Shown here piece after piece: positions 26,255-34,776 of a DNA stretch of 59,285 bases. The number at the start of each line of letters is the position of its first letter. The first letter of the stretch is position 1. Below the pieces are notes generated by a model. The model did not search any database and was not told the DNA's origin. It worked only from the letters and a program-made list of their open reading frames with translations. The translations under genes and the position numbers were made by a program. This DNA is from Acidimicrobiaceae bacterium. Its GTDB lineage: Bacteria; Actinomycetota; Acidimicrobiia; Acidimicrobiales; RAAP-2. Where the stretch lies: positions 1-59,285 of the forward strand of contig JANXXO010000039.1 in assembly GCA_025350565.1 (NCBI GenBank). The letters run 5' to 3'.

Positions 26255-27978
26255 CAGAGGTCCTCGCGCAACACGATCTGGCGATAGAGCGCCGACCTCA
26301 CACTCAGCGACTGGTGGGTGCCTTGCTCTACGCAACGACCGTTCTGCACCACGAACACGAGATCCATCTTCTCGAGCATGAGGGGGCTCGTGGTCGCGAC
26401 CAACGTGGTGCGGCCTTGGCGCACGCCGCGAAGTCGCGCGGCGATTCGTCCTTCGGTATGCGTGTCGACGCCCGAGGTCGGCTCGACCAGAATGAGGAAC
26501 TCGGCCCGGGTAAGGATGGCGCGCGCGAGACTGAGACGTTGACGTTGGCCCCCGGAAAAGCCGCGGCCGCGTTCTTCGACGATCGTGTCCAGCCCGTCTT
26601 CGAGGGCGTCGAGGATGTCGAGGGAGCTGGTCGCTTCCAGTGCCGGCAGGATTGACCCGTCGGAGACGTCGCCGTGGGGCACCAATTCGTAGCGAAGTTT
26701 CCCGGAGAACATGCGAGGTTCGATTTCGCTGACCACAATATTTCGACGGGTGTCGCGCACGGCGAAGTCGGCCAAGGCCCGGCCATTTATGGTTACCCCG
26801 TCGACGTCGGCTACGAATCGACCGAGACGGTCGGCGAGGACCGTCGCTTCGGCGGGCGATTCGGTGACCACCGCCACCAACTGGCCGCGGCGAATGGAGA
26901 TGGCGCTGACGCTGTCGGCGAGTTCGTCGATCCGGTCGGGCCACGGCTCTGGTTCACGGGGCTCGACCACGAGCGGGTCGACGTTCAGGATTCTGAGGAC
27001 TCTCCCCGCCCCGACGTAGGCGCGCGTGGTGGCGATGACGTACTCGATGGCGGTACGAAGTGGGGTCGTGAGAAACGTGGCGTATCCGAAGAAGGCGACC
27101 AGTTCGCCCGGCCGTAACGTGCCGTTCATTACGTCGCGCGCACCGAGGAGGGTCACGATGCCGGTGAGGATCGCCGGCAAGAGAACCTGTCCCGATTCGA
27201 GACCGGCTTGGGGCGAGGCGATTCGGTTGCCCGAGAGGCGCACGAGATTGCTCTGGCGTTTGTAGTTATTGAGAAAGACCTCCTCGCCGCCCACGCCCCG
27301 CAAAATACGAAGACCCGCCACGGTGTCCGAACCGAGCGCCGCCAATCGACCGGCCGCTTCGCGTTGGGCCGCTTGACTGGCGTGGAGGGGCCGCATCAAC
27401 GGCGTGGTGAGCGAGGCCAGCACGGGGACGCCAATGAGCACGATGAGGCCAAGCTCTTCGGAAGTGGACAAGAGGATGATCGAGACCACTATCCACGCCA
27501 CGATGGCCCCGGTGAAGCGGGCGAAGACGTCATAGGCGCCGCCGATGCGCATGGCGTCCGAGGCCACGGTGTTCACGACGTCGCCCGCGGGAATCTCGTC
27601 GGTGACCGCCGTACCCGCGCGTGCGAGGTGGTGACCAATAACCTGCACGGTCTTGTAGGACGCGTTCATCCAGTTGGTCACGGCCAATTGATGGCGCAGA
27701 GCACCGCAGAGCGCTTGGAACAGCCCGAGCGCAATGACGACGCCCACCCAGCGGAAGAGCTCGGCTTCGCTTCGACCAATGACGCCGTGATCGATGGCCG
27801 CGCCGACGGCCGCCCACAAGAGTGCTTGGGAGACCATCCAGCCAATGCCGAATACGGCGTTGAAGAACAGCAGCGCTTTTTGTTGTCGGGCGATCCAGAT
27901 CAGGTACCGAAGGGGCGAACGCGTATCCGGGGTGCCGACATTCGCGACCGGGAGTTCGCGATAGGGCAGATGTAACAC
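26254..27978 (-). CDS. ABC exporter half-transporter with degenerate Walker A, Walker B and H-loop
   Basis: A 574-residue ABC exporter subunit and first gene of the pair. The membrane domain is normal. The ATPase domain lacks a P-loop: the Walker A position reads VAVVTESPAEATVLADRL, with no GxxxxGKS/T. Walker B is FLILVEPTS, where Asp is replaced by Val, and the switch His is missing (LVATTSPLM). The signature is canonical, RGFSGGQRQRLSLARA. It cannot bind ATP normally at its own Walker site but can supply the signature to the partner. The frame is full length without stops, so this is not simple decay. Confidence 0.8.
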   Translation of the reverse strand: MLHLPYRELPVANVGTPDTRSPLRYLIWIARQQKALLFFNAVFGIGWMVSQALLWAAVGAAIDHGVIGRSEAELFRWVGVVIALGLFQALCGALRHQLAVTNWMNASYKTVQVIGHHLARAGTAVTDEIPAGDVVNTVASDAMRIGGAYDVFARFTGAIVAWIVVSIILLSTSEELGLIVLIGVPVLASLTTPLMRPLHASQAAQREAAGRLAALGSDTVAGLRILRGVGGEEVFLNNYKRQSNLVRLSGNRIASPQAGLESGQVLLPAILTGIVTLLGARDVMNGTLRPGELVAFFGYATFLTTPLRTAIEYVIATTRAYVGAGRVLRILNVDPLVVEPREPEPWPDRIDELADSVSAISIRRGQLVAVVTESPAEATVLADRLGRFVADVDGVTINGRALADFAVRDTRRNIVVSEIEPRMFSGKLRYELVPHGDVSDGSILPALEATSSLDILDALEDGLDTIVEERGRGFSGGQRQRLSLARAILTRAEFLILVEPTSGVDTHTEGRIAARLRGVRQGRTTLVATTSPLMLEKMDLVFVVQNGRCVEQGTHQSLSVRSALYRQIVLREDL

Positions 27979-28016
27979 GGTTCGGCTTTCACTCGGTGTT
28001 GAATTAATAGTGGATG

Positions 28017-28378
<362 letters not shown>

Positions 28379-28448
28379 CATCCGTGACAATTGTGACACA
28401 CGCCCTCGGCGCCGACAAGTGCCGTCATGAACTTGTCACGCCAGGGGG

Positions 28449-28454
28449 TATCCT
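28449..28454 (+). promoter_or_regulatory. -10 box (TATCCT) for xseA
   Basis: TATCCT ends 6 nt before the GTG at 28461 and no Shine-Dalgarno lies between, so xseA mRNA is probably leaderless. Confidence 0.4.
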
Positions 28455-28460
28455 GCCTGC

Positions 28461-29729
28461 GTGAGTGACGACGAGGTCGAGATCGCCCCCGTGCACGAGG
28501 TCGGGGCGTTCTATCAATTGCTCACCGCGCAACTGGAATCGGCCTTCGGGCGGCGTCATCCGCACTGGGTCCGGGGAGAAATCGCCAAGGTCTACGAGAA
28601 GGGCCACATCTACGTCGACCTGGTGGACGCCGGTTCCTCGGCGCTCGACACTAAACGGCCCGTGTTGAACGCGCACTGCTGGGGAACCCAGTGGGCGCCC
28701 CTGAAGAAGCGTTTGGCCGCCGAAGGTGTCACCCTGGCTCCGGGCGTACTCGTAAATTTCTGTGGCTACGTCGACCTCTACGCACCCCAAGGTCGGGTGG
28801 GCTTCACCATCACCCACATCGACGTGCAAGGGCTCCTTGGTGACGTCGCTCGCCGCCGTCAAGAGCTCATCGCTCGACTCACCAGCGAGGGACTGATGGA
28901 GTCCAATAAGAAGGCGATTATCACCTCCGTACCGCTGCGGGTGGGCCTCGTGGCGAGCCCCGGCACCGAGGGGTACAGCGACTTCACCGGACAGCTCTTG
29001 CACTCGGGCTTCGGCTTCGAGGTCGTGCTCGTGAAGAGCGCGGTGCAAGGTGACGCGGCACCGCCCCAAATCGTGGCGGCCATCGAGACCTTGGATCTCG
29101 CGGGCGTTGACGTCATCTGTCTCGTGCGCGGCGGCGGGTCCAAGGGCGACCTCGCCTGTTTCGACGACGAACGCGTGGCACGGGCAATCGCGCGAGCGCG
29201 CACGCCGGTCTTCACGGGGATTGGCCACACCGGCGACGAGTCGATCGCCGACCTCGTGGCGCACACGAGGGCCATTACCCCTACGAAACTGGGCGAAGAG
29301 ATCGCCGCCCTCGTAGGGAGCTGGCACCAGCGACACGTTCGACTTCCGGCGCAACGACTCCTCGAAGCTGGCCAAGGACTGCTCGATGAAGCCACGGAGT
29401 ACGTCGGCGAACGTCGGCGCACGATGATCTTTGCGGTGCGTGACCGACTCCGGAGCGAACAGCGACATCTCGACGCGACGCGCGCCAGTCTCGTGGTCCA
29501 CAGTCGCCACGTCCTGGCGTCATCCGTTCGCCACCTCGCGAGCAATCGGCAACTGCTCGGCGCCTACGATCCCAAGCGTCGACTGGCCCAAGGGTGGTCG
29601 ATCGTCACCGGCCCGAGCGGGGCGGTCGTACGATCGCTCGGCGACGTCGCGCTCGGCGATTCGGTGCGCGTCCTCGTCAGTGACGGGACGTTTGAATCTA
29701 CTGTGAATGAAATGGACGGAGCATCGTGA
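28461..29729 (+). CDS. xseA: Exodeoxyribonuclease VII large subunit
   Basis: A 422-residue protein. The N-terminal OB-fold (HWVRGEIAKVYEKGHIYVDL) precedes the Exonuc_VII_L catalytic domain (RVGLVASPGTEGYSDF, VICLVRGGGSKGDLACFDDE, FTGIGHTGDESIADLVAH), then a helical region and a C-terminal DPKRRLAQGWSIV. The complex degrades single-stranded DNA into oligonucleotides. GTG start at 28461; the stop overlaps xseB by 4 bp, so subunit synthesis is coupled. Confidence 0.93.
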   Translation: MSDDEVEIAPVHEVGAFYQLLTAQLESAFGRRHPHWVRGEIAKVYEKGHIYVDLVDAGSSALDTKRPVLNAHCWGTQWAPLKKRLAAEGVTLAPGVLVNFCGYVDLYAPQGRVGFTITHIDVQGLLGDVARRRQELIARLTSEGLMESNKKAIITSVPLRVGLVASPGTEGYSDFTGQLLHSGFGFEVVLVKSAVQGDAAPPQIVAAIETLDLAGVDVICLVRGGGSKGDLACFDDERVARAIARARTPVFTGIGHTGDESIADLVAHTRAITPTKLGEEIAALVGSWHQRHVRLPAQRLLEAGQGLLDEATEYVGERRRTMIFAVRDRLRSEQRHLDATRASLVVHSRHVLASSVRHLASNRQLLGAYDPKRRLAQGWSIVTGPSGAVVRSLGDVALGDSVRVLVSDGTFESTVNEMDGAS

Positions 29730-29938
29730 GCGACATTGGTAACTGGAACGAGGCGGCACGCGAACTCGACGCCATCGTGTCCTCCTTCGATGAGGGCGAG
29801 GTATCGGTCGACGATCTCTTTGCCAAGCTCGAGCGCGCGACCACAATCATCGAGACCCTCGAGGCGCGCCTCGACGCCACCAAGGCGCGCGTCGATGAAT
29901 TGGCGCCCCGACTTTCTAAGGTGGCCGAGTCGACGTGA
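29726..29938 (+). CDS. xseB: Exodeoxyribonuclease VII small subunit
   Basis: A 70-residue, nearly all-helical, acidic protein with the family pattern FDEGEVSVDDLFAKLERATTI. It binds the large subunit. GTG start overlaps xseA, and the stop overlaps the next gene. Confidence 0.88.
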   Translation: MSDIGNWNEAARELDAIVSSFDEGEVSVDDLFAKLERATTIIETLEARLDATKARVDELAPRLSKVAEST

Positions 29939-30651
29939 GTGACCAGTTCTACTTTCGTCAGTTGCTTAGTGGCCTCGACTTCGCCCTCGGCGATCCGGTC
30001 GCTGAACAGATGGTGAACTTCGCCTACGCCGTGGGCGACCGAGCGACCGGTGAAGCGCTCCTGGTGGATCCGGCCTACTCCCCACGAGAACTGGTCGACA
30101 TTGTCGAAGGCGACGGCCTGCGGGTGACGGGCGTGATGGCGACGCACTATCACGCCGATCACGTGGGCGGATCGCTCGGGCGAGAGTTCGACATCCCCGG
30201 CATCGTCGAGCTCCTCCAAACGACCGACGTACCAGTCCACGTCCAAGCGCCCGAAGTGCAGTGGGTGCGCGAGCGCACCGGAGTGGGCGCCGATTCACTG
30301 GTGGCTCACGGTTCCGGCGACGTAGTGTCGGTCGGAGAGTTTGGGGTGACCCTCATTCACACACCCGGTCACACACCCGGTAGCCAGTGTCTGCTCGTGA
30401 ACGGGTGCCTCATTAGTGGTGACACGTTGTTCCTCGATGGTTGCGGACGAACGGACTTGCCCGGCTCTGATCCCGAGGAGATGTTTCGCACGTTGACCCA
30501 GCGTCTGGCCGACGTTCCCGACGACACCGTGCTCTATCCGGGCCATCTCTATTCCGCCGAACCGAGTGCGCCGATGGCTGAGGTTCGTCGGCACAATCGC
30601 GCCCTCGTGCCCGCCACGGCCGAGCAGTGGCTCGCCATGTTCGCGCGCTAG
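29935..30651 (+). CDS. Metallo-beta-lactamase-fold hydrolase (glyoxalase II/ETHE1-like)
   Basis: A 238-residue MBL-fold protein. The metal motif THYHADH lies at residues 70-76. Further ligands are in HTPGHTPGSQCLLV and SGDTLFLDGCGRTDLPGSD, the latter resembling hydroxyacylglutathione hydrolases and persulfide dioxygenases. YPGHLYS supplies the last histidine. The substrate is probably a thioester or persulfide, not certain. GTG start overlaps xseB. Confidence 0.8.
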   Translation: MSDQFYFRQLLSGLDFALGDPVAEQMVNFAYAVGDRATGEALLVDPAYSPRELVDIVEGDGLRVTGVMATHYHADHVGGSLGREFDIPGIVELLQTTDVPVHVQAPEVQWVRERTGVGADSLVAHGSGDVVSVGEFGVTLIHTPGHTPGSQCLLVNGCLISGDTLFLDGCGRTDLPGSDPEEMFRTLTQRLADVPDDTVLYPGHLYSAEPSAPMAEVRRHNRALVPATAEQWLAMFAR

Positions 30652-30653
30652 AC

Positions 30654-31874
30654 GTGCTGCATTCGTCCGACCACGTGGTGGTCGTCGGCGCCGGTTTCGC
30701 GGGATGGCGCTTCGTCGAAGCGTTGCGTCGAGAGGGTTTCGGTGGCGCGGTCACCCTCATTGGTGACGAAACGTTCGCCCCCTACGACCGACCACCGCTG
30801 TCCAAGCAAATATTGGTGGGAAAGTGGGACGCGGAGAGGGCGACGCTCGCCACGCCGGAGCGCATTAAGGACGCGCGCGTCACGCTGCTCTTAGGAACTC
30901 GAGCGGTCGGCCTGGACCTCGGCGCGATGACCGTGCGCCTCGCGAGCGGCGCCACCATCGAAGGCACGCACCTCGTGATCGCCACCGGGACGCGCGCACG
31001 CCAACTTTCCTATAGCGCCAACACCCTTCTCCATACGTTGCGAAGTCGCAGCGACGAGGAGGGACTTCGCGACGCTCTCGACCGGATCGCGCCGGGCAGC
31101 GTCGTCGCGCTGATCGGAGGGGGATTCATCGGCGCCGAGGTGGCAACGGCCCTACACACGAGAGGATTCCGTCCCATTGTCTTAGAAGCGCTACGTCGTC
31201 CACTGGTCACGGCGCTTGGTGAGGACGTCTCGACCTGGCTCGAGCGACTGGCGAGCGACGTAGGGATCGAACTTCGAAGTAACCAACTCATCGACGACGT
31301 CGTGCAAAATGACCCGACGTTCACGGTCACCTTTCACGACGGCAGCGACCTGGAGGCGAGTGCGGTCATCGTGGGCGCCGGTGCCCTCCCCAACGTGGAA
31401 TGGCTGGCCGATTCGGGACTCACCCTTGACAACGGCGTGGTGGTCGATCTCCACCTCCTCGCGAGGGAGCGAGTGGCGGCCATTGGCGACGTCGCGAAGT
31501 TCACCTGGTCCAGTGTGTTGGGAGCTGAGAGCGTCCGCATCGAGCATTGGGAGGTCGCCAACGTACACGCCGCGCGTTTGGCGCATCTCTGGGTGACGGG
31601 GGAGAGTCTCGAGGGGTTGATGGTGCCCTACTTCTGGTCCGATCAGTACGGCAAGAAGTTGCAGATGTTGGGCCACCCGAGGCCCGACGACGCGGTCGTG
31701 CGCGTGAGCGGTTCACCGGAGGAGGGAAAGTGGTTGGCGCTGTACTCGCGCGAAGGTGTCGTCTCGGGCCTCGTAGCCCTCTCCCAGCCTCGAGCGCTGA
31801 TGATGTCGAAGCACTTCCTCGACGCTCCGACCACGTTGCGCGACGCTGTGGCACTCGCGCCGTGGGCCAATTAG
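30654..31874 (+). CDS. FAD/NAD(P)H ferredoxin reductase-like oxidoreductase
   Basis: A 406-residue two-dinucleotide-binding flavoprotein of the rubredoxin/ferredoxin reductase (AIF/BphA4) group. FAD motif VVVVGAGFAGWRFVEALR, then YDRPPLSKQIL, NAD motif ALIGGGFIGAEVATALH, and AIGDVAKF. The C-terminal domain contains VPYFWSDQYGKKLQMLGHP, typical of this family. It would pass electrons from NAD(P)H to a ferredoxin. GTG at 30654 follows the previous stop by 2 nt; ATG at 30627 is an alternative inside that gene. Confidence 0.8.
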   Translation: MLHSSDHVVVVGAGFAGWRFVEALRREGFGGAVTLIGDETFAPYDRPPLSKQILVGKWDAERATLATPERIKDARVTLLLGTRAVGLDLGAMTVRLASGATIEGTHLVIATGTRARQLSYSANTLLHTLRSRSDEEGLRDALDRIAPGSVVALIGGGFIGAEVATALHTRGFRPIVLEALRRPLVTALGEDVSTWLERLASDVGIELRSNQLIDDVVQNDPTFTVTFHDGSDLEASAVIVGAGALPNVEWLADSGLTLDNGVVVDLHLLARERVAAIGDVAKFTWSSVLGAESVRIEHWEVANVHAARLAHLWVTGESLEGLMVPYFWSDQYGKKLQMLGHPRPDDAVVRVSGSPEEGKWLALYSREGVVSGLVALSQPRALMMSKHFLDAPTTLRDAVALAPWAN

Positions 31875-33319
31875 AACTCGACGGTACTTAGTTCGGGGAT
31901 GGTCCTTTCAACTCGTCGAACCGTCTCGGCCCACTGCCGTCGCGCGTGACGTCGCTGCTCGTCCGACATTTGGGGCGTCGCAACCTCGTGGGGTGACCAC
32001 AGTCCTTCCACTTCGTCGAGGGTGAGCGCTCCGGCGCCCACCAGCGCCATGAGTCCGGCCCCGCGTGTCGTCGCTTCGCGTTCGGGGGACACGGCAATCG
32101 AGAGTCCGGTGAAGTCGGCCAGGCACTGCACAAAGAAGCGATTGGCGCTCATGCCTCCGTCGACGCGTAGTTCCGCGAGAGGGGTGCCGGACTGCTCGTT
32201 CGCGGCGTCCACGAGATCGGCGCCGCGCTGGGCGATGCCCTCGAGGACCGCGCGCACCATATGGGCCTTGGTGGTGCCGCGAGTAATTCCGAAGAATCCT
32301 CCGCGCGCACCGAAGTCCCACTGCGGGGTACCGAGTCCCGAGAGGGCCGGCACGAACGCGACACCCTCGCTCGAGGGGACCGACGTGGCGAGCGTCTCGG
32401 TCTCGCGAGGATCGGAGATAAGCCCGAGGTCGTCGCGGAGCCATTCAATGCACGCGCCCGCCGAGAGGACGATTCCCTCGATGGCCCAGGAGAGTTGTCG
32501 GTCACGACTGAAGGCCACAACGGGAAAGCACCCCGAGGCGAACCTGGTCATGGCGGGCGGTCCCTCGGGGCCACTCACCACGTCGAGCATGGCGCCCGTG
32601 CCAAAGGTGATCTTGGCGCCACGCGTTACGCACGACTGACCGAACAGCGACGCCGACTGGTCCCCAACCAGCGCGGTGATGGTGGGCGCGCCAATCAACG
32701 CACTGGCGACGCCGAAGGAACCCATGGTGTCGACAATGGCGGGCATCATGGTGAGGGGCAGGTCCAACTTCGCGAGTGCCTCGTGGTCCCAGGTCGTGAC
32801 GTCGAGGGCCACCAGACCGGTGATGGCCGCGTTGGAGCGGTCGGTCACGTGCACCGCACCCTCGCTCAGGTGCCACGCCACCCAGGTTTCGATGGTGGCG
32901 AAACGCAGCTCGCGCGCCTCGCGCCCCGAATGGGCCACCAGCCAGCGGGCCTTGGTGGCCGATTGATTGGGCGCCAGACGAAGTCCTTCGCCCTGGAGGA
33001 CCAGGCAGTCAATCACCGTACGCAGGTCCTGCCACCCGAGGGCCGGACCGACCGGGGCGCCGGTAACGGGATCGAAGACGATCGTGGTGGCGCGTTGGTT
33101 GGTGATGCCGACAACGTCACAGCCGCCGCACTCCTCGAGCGTCGCCGTCGCCAGCGTCAACGACAGTTGGGCGATCTCGACCGCGTCGAGTTCGACCTCG
33201 CCGGGCGCCGGCGTGGACACGCGCAGACGTGCGTGGTGCGCGTGGGACACCGCGCCATTCGTGTCGACCATGGCCGTGCGGATCATGGTCGTGCCGATGT
33301 CGATGGCCAGAGCCCTCAC
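31871..33319 (-). CDS. glpK: Glycerol kinase-like FGGY carbohydrate kinase
   Basis: A 482-residue FGGY kinase. AIDIGTT at the N-terminus, GITNQRATTIVFDPVTG and GWQDLRT match glycerol kinases; the C-terminal half has GTGAMLDVVSG, GLGTPQWDFGARG and RVDGGMSANRFFVQ. It phosphorylates glycerol to glycerol-3-phosphate. The gene lies in an operon with an alkyl-DHAP-synthase-like gene (4-bp overlap) and glpD. Another FGGY substrate cannot be excluded, but context favours glycerol. Confidence 0.78.
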   Translation of the reverse strand: MRALAIDIGTTMIRTAMVDTNGAVSHAHHARLRVSTPAPGEVELDAVEIAQLSLTLATATLEECGGCDVVGITNQRATTIVFDPVTGAPVGPALGWQDLRTVIDCLVLQGEGLRLAPNQSATKARWLVAHSGREARELRFATIETWVAWHLSEGAVHVTDRSNAAITGLVALDVTTWDHEALAKLDLPLTMMPAIVDTMGSFGVASALIGAPTITALVGDQSASLFGQSCVTRGAKITFGTGAMLDVVSGPEGPPAMTRFASGCFPVVAFSRDRQLSWAIEGIVLSAGACIEWLRDDLGLISDPRETETLATSVPSSEGVAFVPALSGLGTPQWDFGARGGFFGITRGTTKAHMVRAVLEGIAQRGADLVDAANEQSGTPLAELRVDGGMSANRFFVQCLADFTGLSIAVSPEREATTRGAGLMALVGAGALTLDEVEGLWSPHEVATPQMSDEQRRHARRQWAETVRRVERTIPELSTVEF

Positions 33320-34767
33320 CAGGGTTCACCGCCTACTCCCAAGACGCCGGGATTCATGATGTTGGACGGGTCAAGTGCCTCTTTCAACAACGTGAGCAAC
33401 GGGTACCCGCTCGCCAGAGCGTCGCTGACGAACCGTGCTCGATTTCTACCGACGCCGTGGTGGTGGCTGATCGCTCCGCCGTGCTCGAGGACGACGCGGG
33501 TGACGACGTCCCAGGCGCCACGGTAAAGCCCAACGATGTCGTCCTGGGGCTTGCCCGCGAAAGTGAAGTACAGACAGGCACCGTCAAGATACGCGTGTGA
33601 CTGGTGGACGGACGCCACCGTGATATCGGCTAACTGCCCGAGGGCCGCGATGACCGAGCGGCGCATTGGTTCGAGCGTCGCCCAGTCACCGGCCACTTCC
33701 ACCGTGTCCACGACGTAACCGCGCTCCCAGAGCGGCCCGAGGGCGCCGACGTCGTTTCGATGGGTCAGCCACCGCTCGACTGACGCCGCGTCCAGCGTCG
33801 CCGCGGAGGAGCATTCTTCGGTGACGATGCTCATGGTCGCTTCCACCAAACGGGCGTCACCTTCGTCGAGCACGATCAAGGCGCAGTGATCAACGTCAAA
33901 ACTCCGTTTCGATTCCACTTCGTCGTAGAGACGAAGCACCGCGGGGTGCGCGTCACGTTGCATGATGCGTCGACACGCTTCGAGGCCTTCGTCAAAGGTC
34001 GCGAAACCGAAGGCGGCACGTTTCTCGAAGGGCGCCACCGAGTGGAGTACGAGGGTGGCCTCGGTGATCACGCCGAGCGTTCCTTCGGAGCCCACGAAGA
34101 GTTGGAGCAGATCGGGCCCCACCGCTTGGCGCGGACCACGTCCTCCCAACTCGAGGACGTCGCCGTTCGCGAGCACGACGGTGAGACCGCGCACCATGTC
34201 CTCAATTTTCCCGTACCGGTTCGAGTATTGGCCGGCCCCGCGACAAGCTATCCAACCGCCGACCGTGGAAAGGTCGAAGGACTGGGGAAAGTGACCGACG
34301 GTGAGACCATGGTCGCGAACAGATCGCTCCAAATCCGGACCGAAGACGCCCGCCTCGACTCGAACCGTCGCCGAGACCGCATCGACCTGCAGGACCCGGT
34401 TCAGCCCCGTGAGATCGAGCGCTATGCCGCCGCTCGGGGCGACCGAACCGCCCACCACACTGGAACGTCCCCCCTGCGCCGTGACCGGTACTTTATGTCG
34501 CGAGGCCACAATAAGGACGTCGCGCACCTCAGTGGTCGACTGAGGTCGAACGACCACGCTCGGCCAGTACGGCACGCGACCGGCGGCAACGTCGGGGATG
34601 GAGAGCGGCCACCAATCGCGACCGTGTTCGGCTCTCGCGGCGGTGCTGGTGTCCACGACGACGCCGGTGGCGACGAGGTCGTCGAGCAGTGGACGTGGCC
34701 CGGGCTCAGGCACCTCGCTGGCGAACGAACCGGCCGGATACTCGGTGGGCATCGAGGGCCGGGTCAC
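33316..34767 (-). CDS. FAD-linked oxidase, alkyl-dihydroxyacetonephosphate synthase-like
   Basis: A 483-residue PCMH-type flavoprotein. The FAD domain shows PSVVVRPQSTTEVRDVL, TAQGGRSSVVGGSVA, GLTVGHFPQSFDLSTVGGW and VGSEGTLGVITEATL. The C-terminal SHHHGVGRNRARFVSDAL resembles the active-site region of alkyl-DHAP synthase, which forms the ether bond of ether lipids. A D-lactate or glycolate-type oxidase is the alternative. Position between glpD and glpK suggests a glycerol-phosphate-linked substrate. The gene starts 9 nt after the glpD stop. Confidence 0.72.
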   Translation of the reverse strand: MTRPSMPTEYPAGSFASEVPEPGPRPLLDDLVATGVVVDTSTAARAEHGRDWWPLSIPDVAAGRVPYWPSVVVRPQSTTEVRDVLIVASRHKVPVTAQGGRSSVVGGSVAPSGGIALDLTGLNRVLQVDAVSATVRVEAGVFGPDLERSVRDHGLTVGHFPQSFDLSTVGGWIACRGAGQYSNRYGKIEDMVRGLTVVLANGDVLELGGRGPRQAVGPDLLQLFVGSEGTLGVITEATLVLHSVAPFEKRAAFGFATFDEGLEACRRIMQRDAHPAVLRLYDEVESKRSFDVDHCALIVLDEGDARLVEATMSIVTEECSSAATLDAASVERWLTHRNDVGALGPLWERGYVVDTVEVAGDWATLEPMRRSVIAALGQLADITVASVHQSHAYLDGACLYFTFAGKPQDDIVGLYRGAWDVVTRVVLEHGGAISHHHGVGRNRARFVSDALASGYPLLTLLKEALDPSNIMNPGVLGVGGEPW

Positions 34768-34776
34768 GGTTGCACT

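Noticed and set aside
24500-26944. An 814-codon version of the ABC gene
   Set aside because: The extra 230 codons are Arg/Pro-rich shadow of the upstream partner gene; the real start is the overlapping ATG at 26254.
30355-30385. Direct repeat CACACCCGGT
   Set aside because: It encodes HTPGHTPG, a normal motif of the metallo-beta-lactamase fold.
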